Shown: in pieces, positions 6,584 to 14,709 of the stretch
How the letters are laid out: the number at the start of each line of letters is the position of its first letter
Numbering within the stretch: the first letter of the stretch is position 1
Source: WJJR01 sp964440935
GTDB taxonomy: Bacteria > Zixibacteria > MSB-5A5 > WJJR01
Length of the DNA: 33,969 nt
Reading direction: 5' to 3'
Assembly (NCBI GenBank): GCA_964440935.1
Contig: CAYTTY010000043.1
Span: 1 to 33,969 of the forward strand
The notes under the pieces: generated by a model
What the model was told of the DNA's origin: nothing
The model's input: only the letters and a program-made list of their open reading frames with translations
Database searches by the model: none
Made by a program: the position numbers and the translations under genes

Positions 6584-8884
6584 CCACCACGACCAGAATT
6601 CGACGCGGATGAAATGCACGAGCCGCCGTGTGAGGAGATAGAGGAGCGAGCGTTTGCCGCAGGCGACTTTGGCGTAGCCGGTCATGCCCGGTTTGAGGGT
6701 GAAATCGGGGTTGGCGATTTCCGTGATGACTTTGAAACGCGGTTTGGCATCCAGCGTGTCGGCGTCGATCGCCATCTGCGTGACAAGTCCCTTAAATTCC
6801 CGGAAGGGCAACGGACGGACCTTCAGCGTAACCGGATAGCCGCGCTCGACATCGATAATATCATCCTCGTCAATGTGCAACTCGACTCGCATCGGATCGG
6901 TACGCGCGACTTCGACCAAAACGTCGCCGCGACCGACCCGCGTGACGATACCATCGATGGGCGATTGCACCACCGACTGTTCAATCTGGGATTGCAGGAA
7001 TTCGATTCGCGCATCAAGACCTTCGATTTGTGCATCTTTGATGGCCAGCTCCTCGGCCTTCGGATCGGAAATCAGAAAACGCAGTTCGCTCTCTTTAGCC
7101 GACAACCGTGCTTCCAGCGTTCTCAGTTCGGTAAGGATCGCACTGTATTGTTCTTCGGAAATCAGATCCTGTTCGCGCAGTTGTTCGGCACGGCGCACGT
7201 CGACGCGTTTGTTCTCCAATTGCGCTTCGATTTCATCGATTTCTGACCGCATCACTTTGACTTCATCTTCTTTCGGTCCGGACAGCAGCAGATTGCGCTC
7301 GGCGATCGTACGCACCCGTTCGTTTTGCGCCTCACGAAGGTTGGCCAAAAACAGATTCGATTCGAGTGCGATGACGGTGTCTCCAATTGAAACCGTATCG
7401 CCCTCGGTGGGATAGATTTTGTAATTGACCGATGAAAAGTCCGCCGATATGGCCAGCAACAGCGACCGCTCACGGATATCCCGTCCGTTGTCGACATACT
7501 CCGTTTCGAGCATCCCGGTATTCGTTGATTCGACCGTGAGGCGCGCCGACGGTTCGACTTCGCAGTACGAACCCACCCGCCGTTCCATCTTCACAAAGAT
7601 GAGCAGCAGGATGATGACAATCAGTCCGCCCCAGAGGATGAGCGGCTTTCTGTAGCGCCGTGCGGGCGATTCTGTAGCGGCTTCGGTTTCAGATGATGCT
7701 TGCTCCTCCGATGTATCCGACGATGTTTTCATCGCAAAGGCCAAAAGGCCCCCGTAGACAATCACAATTCCTGCCGGACCCAGATGGTCATGCAGAAACA
7801 CCGTCACATGGAACAACAACCAGCCGATCAACACACCGGTGTACACAGAGGCGAGGATGCCGTACAGCCCGTACACGATCCGTTCGCGCCGTGTCTTCGC
7901 TGGAGCCAGCCGTCCGGTCGTCCATTCAGCAATCAACCGCTTCCAGAATCCGAATGCCCGCGCGCGCAGATTGGGAATGCGCAACCAGTCGGAGAGCAGG
8001 TAGTAGCCGTCAAGACGGATCAGCGGATTGAAGTTGAATAGATACACCGCGAGCGAAAACGCGACCGCGATATACAGGAAATCGGCGACAATCGTTCCCG
8101 GTGTGGTTATCCGCCACAGCAGAATAAACAGCGCCGTCAGCACGCCCTGAAAGAACAGACCCGACACGCCAACGATCAACTGCTGTCGTCGCGACTTGAG
8201 CAAATACGAGTCCGATAGGTTGCAATAGAAACAGGGTTGAAAGTACAGCAACAGAAATCCCATCTCACGCACTGAGCCGCCAAAATGTTTTAACGTAAAC
8301 GCATGTCCCAGCTCATGGACAAAACCCACAACCAGAATCCCCGCTATCAACAGCGGAATCGATGTCACACTCCACAACGACGCCAAGCTGTCAATCCAGA
8401 TACTGCTTTGCCCGACGGCAATAATCAGCGCAAGTGCCATTAGTAGAAAACCAGTGACCACCGTGGCCGGATGAAAGAGGAAATCGACGCGCCGTTGCCA
8501 TCGCGATAAAAACAGGTCCGGATCGATTGCCTTCAGACGGATCGACCAGAGCGACTTTTTGTGCCCGGCTGTGGCGATCCGCCCCAACCGCTTCCGTTCA
8601 CGCTCCAGCGCGGGCCCCTCAAAGAAGAGCAGACGCTCCATCCGGTCATAGAAGGCCGATGCCGCGGCGGTCGGAATCTGAATGCCGAAATGCTCGCTGG
8701 TGAGCCGAGCGGCTTCCTCCGGGGAGGTCTGCCCATCGGCACGCGACAGCAGATAGTACTCGGGCGCACGGAGACGGAAAAACCGCCCGGTGATGGGCTC
8801 TTTCACCGTGTAGATGATTGTGTCATCAATCGTATCCGACGAAACAATCAAGTCACTGCGCAGTTTGGGATAGGTATCGGTCAT
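6581..8884 (-). CDS. PqqD-like domain / M50 site-2 protease / HlyD adaptor fusion
   Basis: A 767-residue membrane protein with three parts. Residues about 5-90 form a PqqD-like winged-helix domain (ending near the FYDRMERLLFFEG segment), the family used as RiPP recognition element. Residues about 130-420 are a polytopic membrane region with the zinc-protease motif HELGH at 190-194 and the third-ligand motif NPLIRLDGYY (LDG at about 291-293), as in M50 site-2 proteases. After a further membrane segment (ILWGGLIVIILLLIF) comes a HlyD/biotinyl-lipoyl-like adaptor with a long coiled coil (about 490-630) and a beta-barrel section. The ATG at 8884 is preferred; a TTG at 8929 would add 15 residues and has no better ribosome-binding site. 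It lies 75 bases after the thioredoxin gene on the same strand. The likely role is binding, cleaving and passing a small peptide across the inner membrane. No ABC transporter or RND pump is encoded beside it, so export partners must be elsewhere. Domain calls are firm; the substrate is inferred. Confidence 0.88.
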   Translation of the reverse strand: MTDTYPKLRSDLIVSSDTIDDTIIYTVKEPITGRFFRLRAPEYYLLSRADGQTSPEEAARLTSEHFGIQIPTAAASAFYDRMERLLFFEGPALERERKRLGRIATAGHKKSLWSIRLKAIDPDLFLSRWQRRVDFLFHPATVVTGFLLMALALIIAVGQSSIWIDSLASLWSVTSIPLLIAGILVVGFVHELGHAFTLKHFGGSVREMGFLLLYFQPCFYCNLSDSYLLKSRRQQLIVGVSGLFFQGVLTALFILLWRITTPGTIVADFLYIAVAFSLAVYLFNFNPLIRLDGYYLLSDWLRIPNLRARAFGFWKRLIAEWTTGRLAPAKTRRERIVYGLYGILASVYTGVLIGWLLFHVTVFLHDHLGPAGIVIVYGGLLAFAMKTSSDTSEEQASSETEAATESPARRYRKPLILWGGLIVIILLLIFVKMERRVGSYCEVEPSARLTVESTNTGMLETEYVDNGRDIRERSLLLAISADFSSVNYKIYPTEGDTVSIGDTVIALESNLFLANLREAQNERVRTIAERNLLLSGPKEDEVKVMRSEIDEIEAQLENKRVDVRRAEQLREQDLISEEQYSAILTELRTLEARLSAKESELRFLISDPKAEELAIKDAQIEGLDARIEFLQSQIEQSVVQSPIDGIVTRVGRGDVLVEVARTDPMRVELHIDEDDIIDVERGYPVTLKVRPLPFREFKGLVTQMAIDADTLDAKPRFKVITEIANPDFTLKPGMTGYAKVACGKRSLLYLLTRRLVHFIRVEFWSWW

Positions 8885-8959
8885 CCGGACGTTGCCCCGG
8901 CGATGCTCTGCTCGCCGGTAGGATAGCAACGGGGGCCGGGTCTGGGAATGAAAAAACCG

Positions 8960-9385
8960 CTAGACCTCATCGGTCCGTGAGGGATTGGACCACTGGGATT
9001 CAGGGGGCGCCGATGGCTTCAGGGTCGCGATCTGCTCCAGATTCTGCTTAAGCTGGTCGAGCGGAAGAGCACCAACGAGCTTGCCGACTGTCTGCCCATT
9101 CACAAAGGCGATCAGTGTCGGTACACTCCGGACGCCGAATTGAGCAGCCAACTCCCCGGAATCGGCCACATTCAGCTTCACGATCTTCACCCGATCCACG
9201 AATTCCGGACCGAGTTCATTGAGCAGACCACCCATCACCTGGCACGGCCCGCAGGTCGGCGACCAAAAATCGACGATCACCGGGATCGGTGAATTCAGCA
9301 CTTCCGCTTCGAATTCGGCTCCGGTGATCGGCTGTGGATGGCCCGGTCTTGGATTTGACGAGAACAGACGTGAGAAGAATCCCAT
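8960..9385 (-). CDS. Thioredoxin-family protein
   Basis: A 141-residue thioredoxin fold with the active-site motif WSPTCGPC (Cys45 and Cys48) and the cis-Pro segment VRSVPTLIAF. It has no obvious signal peptide; the first eleven residues (MGFFSRLF) are short and amphipathic, and the last 25 residues form a polar Ser/Pro-rich tail. It should reduce disulfides in the cytosol as an oxidoreductase or chaperone-like thioredoxin. The start ATG has AAGGTGA six bases upstream. It lies 11 bases after the ClC gene and 75 bases before the protease/HlyD fusion, and all three read in one direction, so an operon is likely. What it serves there is not shown; redox control of a neighbour is possible. Confidence 0.93.
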   Translation of the reverse strand: MGFFSRLFSSNPRPGHPQPITGAEFEAEVLNSPIPVIVDFWSPTCGPCQVMGGLLNELGPEFVDRVKIVKLNVADSGELAAQFGVRSVPTLIAFVNGQTVGKLVGALPLDQLKQNLEQIATLKPSAPPESQWSNPSRTDEV

Positions 9386-9396
9386 GATCGATCACC

Positions 9397-11217
9397 TTAT
9401 CCAATGGTCGGAGGTTGCGGGCCAATCTGAGGGCCGGACGGTGTCAGACTCTCCACCAGCTGGCGGTTATAGAACCGCGTAATTGTCCCACGCGTCACGA
9501 TGCCGACCAGTTTGCGCGGATCGGCCCGGTCGACCACCGGCACCGCGCCCACTTCGTCGGGACGGAACAGATCCCAGGCCTCGGTCAGTTTGTCATCGGC
9601 ATAGAGGGCATGGCGGATCGGGCGCATGATATCCTGCGTAATGACAAGCGCATCGATTCCGGTTTTCGTCAGCAGGTTGCGCACTTCCTGAAATCCCAGT
9701 TGCCCAACGAGGTGACCGTCCCTATCGGCGACCATAAAATCGGATTGCCCCGTCGATTCAAACTCCTGGAGAATCTGCGGGATATTCAGCGTCACGGGGA
9801 TGGTACGGATGTCGGTGCGCATGACCTCTGAGACCGAATGACGGGCCAGAACATTAATGTCCCGTCCCTGCCGTAGAACAATGCCACGGCGCAGGAGTTT
9901 CAGCGTGTAAATCGAATCGGGCGCCAGCCGCATTGCGATCATCGTCGCGATCACGCACGCCACCATCAGTGGCAGGATGATGTGATAGTCGCGGGTCATT
10001 TCAAAGATGATCATGAGGGCGGTCATCGGCGCATGGGTCGCGGCGGCTACCACCGCACCCATTCCAACCAGCGCGTATGCGCCCGGCTGTGCAGTGACAT
10101 TGGGGAAGAGTGAGTGCACACCGTTACCGAACGCACCGCCCAGCGCCGTGCCGATAAAGAGCGAGGGTGCAAATATACCGCCCGAATTGCCCGAGCCGAG
10201 GGTGAAGGTGGTCGCCAGAATCTTGGCGAACACGAGGACCACCAACAGCCACGCGATACCGTTGCCATGCAGCACGCTGGTAATGGTGTCGTACCCGTCG
10301 GCAAACACCTGCGGGAAGAAGAATCCGAGAATCCCCAGCATCAATCCGCCGATACCAGGTTTCACCCAGCCGGGAATTTTCAACGATTCGAAAATGTCTT
10401 CGCCCTTGTACAGGGTGACGACAAACAGTCGCGCGACGATCGCTGCAACGACACCGAGGATCGCGTACAGTGGAATTTCCCACGCCGACACGAGCGTATA
10501 GCTCGGCACGGCAAACGCAGGGAAATTGCCAAGCAGGGCATGCGACACAACCGAGGCCACCACCGAGGAAATGATCACCGGGGCGAAGGTTCCGATCGCG
10601 AAATCGCCCAGAATAACTTCGAGAGAGAACAACACACCGGCAATCGGTGCGTTAAACACTGCCGATATGCCGGCCGCTGCGCCGCACCCAACCAGAATCT
10701 TGACCAGGTCGGCCGACATCTTGAAGCGCTGACCGATGACTGATCCCAATGCTGACCCGATCTGGACAATTGGCCCTTCGCGTCCCGCCGATCCGCCCGA
10801 CCCAATACAGATCGCCGAGGCGATCGCTTTGGCCACCGCCACCCGGGGACGGATAATCCCACCCATTCGCGCCACCGCGACCATCACCTCAGGGACACCA
10901 TGTCCACGCGCCTCGCGCGCATAGAAATAGACAATGGGACCAACCAGCAGTCCACCTACCAATGGCACAATCGGGATCCAGTACTTCCAGGCAAATGGGA
11001 CCGCCTGTGTCAGCAGCTCACGGCTGTAGCCGAAGAACAGATCGCGAGCGTTCTCAACCAGCCACGTAAACGCCGCCGCACCCAGCCCAGTCGCCAATCC
11101 CACCAAAACCGCCAGCGCGATCAACGCAGTCGTCCCCGACGGACGCCACCAATGACGCGCCCAAGGGAGGAACCACTTGGCCTCAACCGGCAGCTTGATG
11201 TGTTTGGGCAATCGCAA
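9397..11217 (-). CDS. ClC-family chloride channel or antiporter with CBS pair
   Basis: A 606-residue integral membrane protein of the ClC family. The selectivity region reads RGHGVPEV (about 103-111) in place of the usual GSGIP. The second signature is GGSAGREGP (141-149) with gating Glu147, and the third is GGIFAPSL. Two CBS domains follow from about 455 (VMRTDIRTIPV and DIMRPIRHALYADD), which in relatives bind adenine nucleotides and adjust gating. The gating Glu is compatible with either a channel or a chloride/proton antiporter, so transport mode is unresolved. The frame begins with TTG at 11217, with AGGA about 9 bases upstream; no earlier ATG is available before the first membrane segment. 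It heads the ClC-thioredoxin-protease/HlyD gene set. Confidence 0.92.
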   Translation of the reverse strand: MRLPKHIKLPVEAKWFLPWARHWWRPSGTTALIALAVLVGLATGLGAAAFTWLVENARDLFFGYSRELLTQAVPFAWKYWIPIVPLVGGLLVGPIVYFYAREARGHGVPEVMVAVARMGGIIRPRVAVAKAIASAICIGSGGSAGREGPIVQIGSALGSVIGQRFKMSADLVKILVGCGAAAGISAVFNAPIAGVLFSLEVILGDFAIGTFAPVIISSVVASVVSHALLGNFPAFAVPSYTLVSAWEIPLYAILGVVAAIVARLFVVTLYKGEDIFESLKIPGWVKPGIGGLMLGILGFFFPQVFADGYDTITSVLHGNGIAWLLVVLVFAKILATTFTLGSGNSGGIFAPSLFIGTALGGAFGNGVHSLFPNVTAQPGAYALVGMGAVVAAATHAPMTALMIIFEMTRDYHIILPLMVACVIATMIAMRLAPDSIYTLKLLRRGIVLRQGRDINVLARHSVSEVMRTDIRTIPVTLNIPQILQEFESTGQSDFMVADRDGHLVGQLGFQEVRNLLTKTGIDALVITQDIMRPIRHALYADDKLTEAWDLFRPDEVGAVPVVDRADPRKLVGIVTRGTITRFYNRQLVESLTPSGPQIGPQPPTIG

Positions 11218-11459
11218 CGTTTGAGGTCCTGCTAAGTGTCAAGTCGATCGTCTTCGGACAATTTGAAAAGGTAACACCCAGCCGTTAGGAGACAAGCCGG
11301 AACTCAAAGTTGTGACGATGGGGGGCAGTGTTGATGCCGGGTGCCCCACCGCTTGCGGTGGGATTAGATTTTTACGAAGCCGATCGGCGGAGTCTCCAAC
11401 CAACTCAATTTTGCAATCCAATATGCCCAAAAGGCCCGTGGCACCCGATCGGGCTACCA
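11218..11459. repeat. Intergenic region with CCCACCGC-TT-GCGGTGGG repeat
   Basis: 242 bases between ClC and the amidase gene. It contains an 8-bp palindrome (11345-11362) embedded in GGTGCCCCACCGCTTGCGG, and the phrase AAGGCCCGTGGCACCC near 11433. Similar phrases recur near 16317 and 23833-23988, which marks a dispersed repeat family. No gene is supported here. Confidence 0.55.
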
Positions 11460-12254
11460 TCACTTTTCGCGCGACGCCGCCTCCGACGCCCTCAACTCAT
11501 CCGGCGCCATCATCCGCTTGAAGTCACGGATTTCATCGATGTCCAGAACAGCCGAGAGAACCAGCTTCTTGTCCTCACTGTCGGGCGGCACACGACGCAG
11601 AATGCCCCACGGCGCGAAAATCCCCGAGCGCCCCTGCAGTGCACCGCCAAACAGTGTGCCGATTCCGCAGGTTTTGACGATGTAGGCGCACGCACGTTGT
11701 GCTCCTGCCACAAAGATCGACGTATCGCGTTGATCCTTTTCGAAGACGGTGTCCGATGTCCGGTATGGAGAGACGGTTGGGACGAAAATGACGTCGGTGT
11801 TGAGACGTGCCAGCTCAGTGAACGACTGCGGATTGAGCACATCGGCGCAAATCAGGATGCCGATTCGAATCCCATCGATATCGAACACCCGATACTCCGA
11901 GCCGGGGACAATCCCCCGCTGCTCCTCCCGCCCGAAGGGGTTGACCTTCTGGTAGGAACCAACAACCGAACCCCGGTTGAAGACAGTGGCAATGTTGCCA
12001 TACCCGCCTTTGACCGGATGCGGCATAGTCCCCCCGATGATTGTACATCCAAGGTCTTTTGAGAGGTGCTTCAACTCGGCGAGGCGGGACTCGATAAGCG
12101 GTGTGCTGTCATCATACGATTGATCAATTGGCCGAATGTAGAAATACTCCGGAAGGCAGACATAGTCCGGCCGGTGCCGGATCAGGTGCAGCTTATCTTC
12201 GAGCGATAGGCCCTGACCCAGCGGTGCCTGAAGCGCGGCCACAGAGATCATCAT
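11460..12254 (-). CDS. Nitrilase-superfamily carbon-nitrogen hydrolase
   Basis: A 264-residue member of the nitrilase superfamily, the usual length for a single-domain amidase. The catalytic triad is visible: Glu in LPEYF, Lys in YQKVNPFG, and the nucleophilic Cys in LICADVLNPQ. It should hydrolyse an amide or carbamoyl C-N bond in the cytosol; the substrate (for example an omega-amide or a carbamoylated amine) cannot be told from sequence. The ATG at 12254 is chosen because GGCAGGTG lies just upstream; a GTG at 12263 would overlap that site. It is downstream of the dehydrogenase gene on the same strand, with a gap of 156 bases that might hold its own promoter. Confidence 0.88.
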   Translation of the reverse strand: MMISVAALQAPLGQGLSLEDKLHLIRHRPDYVCLPEYFYIRPIDQSYDDSTPLIESRLAELKHLSKDLGCTIIGGTMPHPVKGGYGNIATVFNRGSVVGSYQKVNPFGREEQRGIVPGSEYRVFDIDGIRIGILICADVLNPQSFTELARLNTDVIFVPTVSPYRTSDTVFEKDQRDTSIFVAGAQRACAYIVKTCGIGTLFGGALQGRSGIFAPWGILRRVPPDSEDKKLVLSAVLDIDEIRDFKRMMAPDELRASEAASREK

Positions 12255-12410
12255 CAGAAGCACCTGCCGGTTGGTTGCGGGGAGTTGGTCACCCGACCAA
12301 TGTCGCCGGGTATATTTGTTTCACGCCAAGGCCAAGTAAAAGTTTCGTTTCCCGGTGGAGAGAGACGTCACAAAAGACAATGCCGCCGTTTAGACCGACG
12401 GTGTGAGGCA

Positions 12411-13490
12411 TCAGGCGGGTATCTGACGCGAACTGGCCATCTGCTCGCAGACCATATCGCCGATCTGGCTGGTCGAGAGACCGGAGTTGGCGCCCAGCGA
12501 GGGGATTTGTTGAGAGGTCAGCAGTCCGGCGACCGCCTCCTCAATGGCTTTGGCTGCAGCCGGTTCGCCGATGTAATCAAGCATCATCGATCCGGCCATA
12601 ATCGCACCGAGGGGATTCGCGGTGTTCTGGCCCTTGTACTTCGGCGCCGAACCATGAATCGGTTCGAACATCGAGACCTGTCCGGGGTGGATATTCCCCG
12701 ATGCCGCGATGCCCATGCCGCCCTGAATCATCGCACCCAAATCAGTGAGAATATCGCCGAAGATATTGGAAACAACGACAACGTCGAACCACTCCGGGTT
12801 CTTCACCATCCACATACAGGCCGCATCGATATAGGCGTGGTCCTGCTCGATCTCGGGATACTCCTCACCGACTTCGGCAAATGTGCGTGTCCAAATGTCC
12901 ATCGCCCGAATCGCATTGGCTTTGTCGACCAACGTGACTCGTTTTCTGCCATTCCGCGTGCGCGCGGTTTCGTAGGCATAGCGGATGACACGTTCAACAC
13001 CCTTGCGGGTGAAAATCATCTCCGCCACCGCCACTTCATCGGGTGTTCCCTTCTTGAGAATACCACCCAGGCCGGCGTAGACATCTTCGGTGTTTTCGCG
13101 AATGACGATCATGTCGACATCGGCCGGCGTTTTGCTTTTGAGCGGGCACAGGTGTTCCGCATAGAGCTTCACCGGACGCAGGTTGACATACAGATCGAAG
13201 CCGAATCGCATGCCCATGATGATCGGACGCTCGACCAGGCCCGGTTCGACCCGCGGGTCGCCGATCGCGCCGAGCAGCACCGCGTCCTTCTGACGAACCT
13301 CTTCGAGCACCTCGTCCGGAAACAGCTCGCCGGTTTCCAGGTAGTGGTCGGTGCCGTGCGGATACTCCTTCAGGTTCAAACTGAACCCACGTTGCTCGGC
13401 GGCTGCCAGACAGACCCGTACTGCTTGGTCCGTTACCTCCGGGCCGATCCCGTCTCCGCCGATTACCGCGATATCGTATGTCTTTCCCAC
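12411..13490 (-). CDS. Isopropylmalate/isocitrate dehydrogenase-family enzyme
   Basis: A 359-residue NAD(P)-dependent beta-decarboxylating dehydrogenase. It starts with VGKTYDIAVIGGDGIGPEV, carries the substrate loop (NLRPVKLY, then IRENTEDVYAGLGG), the metal-binding Asp segment (NIFGDILTDLGA) and the cofactor motif EPIHGSAPKYKG with NPLGAIMAG. Members act on 3-isopropylmalate, isocitrate, homoisocitrate or tartrate. The ENTED form is not the classical LeuB one, so the substrate is open. The GTG at 13490 has GGGGAG six bases upstream. An in-frame ATG at 13559 adds 23 residues without a ribosome-binding site and is disfavoured. A LeuA-family gene at 18382 could supply a condensing partner, but no leuCD is present. 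It diverges from the MarR-GNAT gene. Confidence 0.88.
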   Translation of the reverse strand: MGKTYDIAVIGGDGIGPEVTDQAVRVCLAAAEQRGFSLNLKEYPHGTDHYLETGELFPDEVLEEVRQKDAVLLGAIGDPRVEPGLVERPIIMGMRFGFDLYVNLRPVKLYAEHLCPLKSKTPADVDMIVIRENTEDVYAGLGGILKKGTPDEVAVAEMIFTRKGVERVIRYAYETARTRNGRKRVTLVDKANAIRAMDIWTRTFAEVGEEYPEIEQDHAYIDAACMWMVKNPEWFDVVVVSNIFGDILTDLGAMIQGGMGIAASGNIHPGQVSMFEPIHGSAPKYKGQNTANPLGAIMAGSMMLDYIGEPAAAKAIEEAVAGLLTSQQIPSLGANSGLSTSQIGDMVCEQMASSRQIPA

Positions 13491-13646
13491 AATCGTCTCC
13501 CCAATCAGATACCGTTCATCGACATTCAGCGCTATAGATAGATGTCCGGTGACCGGCATGCAAGCAGTTGCCTAAGTTCATGCGAATAAATTGGTTAAGG
13601 GTCCGTGCGAAATAGCTGATAGGTGAACGGAACTTCGGTATAAGTT

Positions 13647-13668
13647 TTTACGTAAGTCCTTACATAAA
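13647..13668. promoter_or_regulatory. Operator-like palindrome between divergent genes
   Basis: TTTACGTAAG-TC-CTTACATAAA is an inverted repeat with 9 of 10 positions paired, placed 22 bases before the MarR-GNAT start and about 157 bases before the divergent dehydrogenase. MarR proteins bind AT-rich palindromes of this size near their own genes, so autoregulation is a reasonable inference. Confidence 0.6.
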
Positions 13669-13689
13669 TACTGCCGACGCGGGAGAGCA

Positions 13690-14709
13690 GTGGTGGCGGA
13701 TGTCATTCAACAACTTGGTTCACTCGGATTGGCCAGCCGGCTCAAGCGGCTCAGTGAACGGCTGCAAGCTGATGTCTCACGTGTGTACAAGGAACAGCAC
13801 GTCGAGTTCGAGTCGCGTTGGTTCCCGGTAGCCTTTTTGCTCCGTGAGCAGTCCCCACTCTCCGTGTCACAAATCGCCGAGCAGTTGCGTCTCACACATC
13901 CGGCCGTCAGCCAGATTACATCAGCAATGGAAGCGAACGACTTCGTTGTATCAGAACGCGATGCGGCCGATGAACGCCGTCGGTTGCTCACACTGACCGA
14001 CCACGGCCGGATAACGCTGCAACAACTCGAACCGATCTGGAACGCGGTGTCGGTGTGCACACAGGAACTGATCACTGCGCAGGGGCGCGATTTCCTCGAC
14101 GTTTTGTCGTCGATCGAAACCGCATTGGATGAACGCGACATGTATACGCGGGTGACCGGTATGATCAAACAAGAACTAATGGAGGAGATCGAGATCGTCG
14201 CGTATAGCCGCGCCTACCGTGAGGACTTCGGTCGGCTCAATCGCGAATGGCTCGAGCAGTACTTCGAGATTGAACCGCACGATGCCGCGGTGCTCGACGA
14301 TCCCGAGGGAACGATTCTGCGTCTGGGCGGCGAAATCGTCTTCGCCCGGCTGAATGGCGAGATTGTCGGCACGGCGGCGTTGTTGCGCGGACCGAACCGT
14401 CATTTTGAACTGGCCAAGATGGGAGTGACCAAGCACGCCCAGGGCAAGCAGGTTGGCCGGCGGCTGGCGCTGCATATGATCGACCGCGCCCGTGAACTCG
14501 GTGCACGCGAGATCGTCCTGGCTACCAGTCCCAAGCTGACGGCGGCCCTGAACTTGTACCGTTCTCTGGGATTCGAAGAGTTCGAAGCCGACGCCGCGCG
14601 CAAAGCCCAGTACAAACGGCACACCCTCTTCATGAGACTGAAACTGACACCGGAGACGATACAAACCGAGACACACACTACCGGACGGAGGAATACCAGC
14701 AATGCATAG
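13690..14709 (+). CDS. MarR-family regulator fused to GNAT acetyltransferase
   Basis: About 339 residues in two domains. Residues 1-150 form a MarR winged helix, with recognition region QIAEQLRLTHPAVSQITSAM and wing ERDAADERRRLLTLTDHG. Residues about 165-325 are a GNAT acetyltransferase, with the acetyl-CoA pyrophosphate loop at AQGKQVGRRL and the typical end NLYRSLGFEEF. Such fusions are a known bifunctional type in which a regulator and an acetyltransferase share one chain; the acetyl acceptor is unknown. Two GTG codons (13690 and 13693) follow GGGAGAG; the second has better spacing, but the difference is one residue. An operator-like palindrome lies just upstream. The stop overlaps the start of the S41 peptidase gene (ATGCATAG), so the two are translationally coupled. 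Confidence 0.9.
   Translation: MVADVIQQLGSLGLASRLKRLSERLQADVSRVYKEQHVEFESRWFPVAFLLREQSPLSVSQIAEQLRLTHPAVSQITSAMEANDFVVSERDAADERRRLLTLTDHGRITLQQLEPIWNAVSVCTQELITAQGRDFLDVLSSIETALDERDMYTRVTGMIKQELMEEIEIVAYSRAYREDFGRLNREWLEQYFEIEPHDAAVLDDPEGTILRLGGEIVFARLNGEIVGTAALLRGPNRHFELAKMGVTKHAQGKQVGRRLALHMIDRARELGAREIVLATSPKLTAALNLYRSLGFEEFEADAARKAQYKRHTLFMRLKLTPETIQTETHTTGRRNTSNA

Noticed and set aside
12285..13541. 418-codon plus-strand frame opposite the dehydrogenase
   Set aside because: Long only because the opposite frame is constrained; the minus strand encodes a complete dehydrogenase with cofactor and metal motifs.
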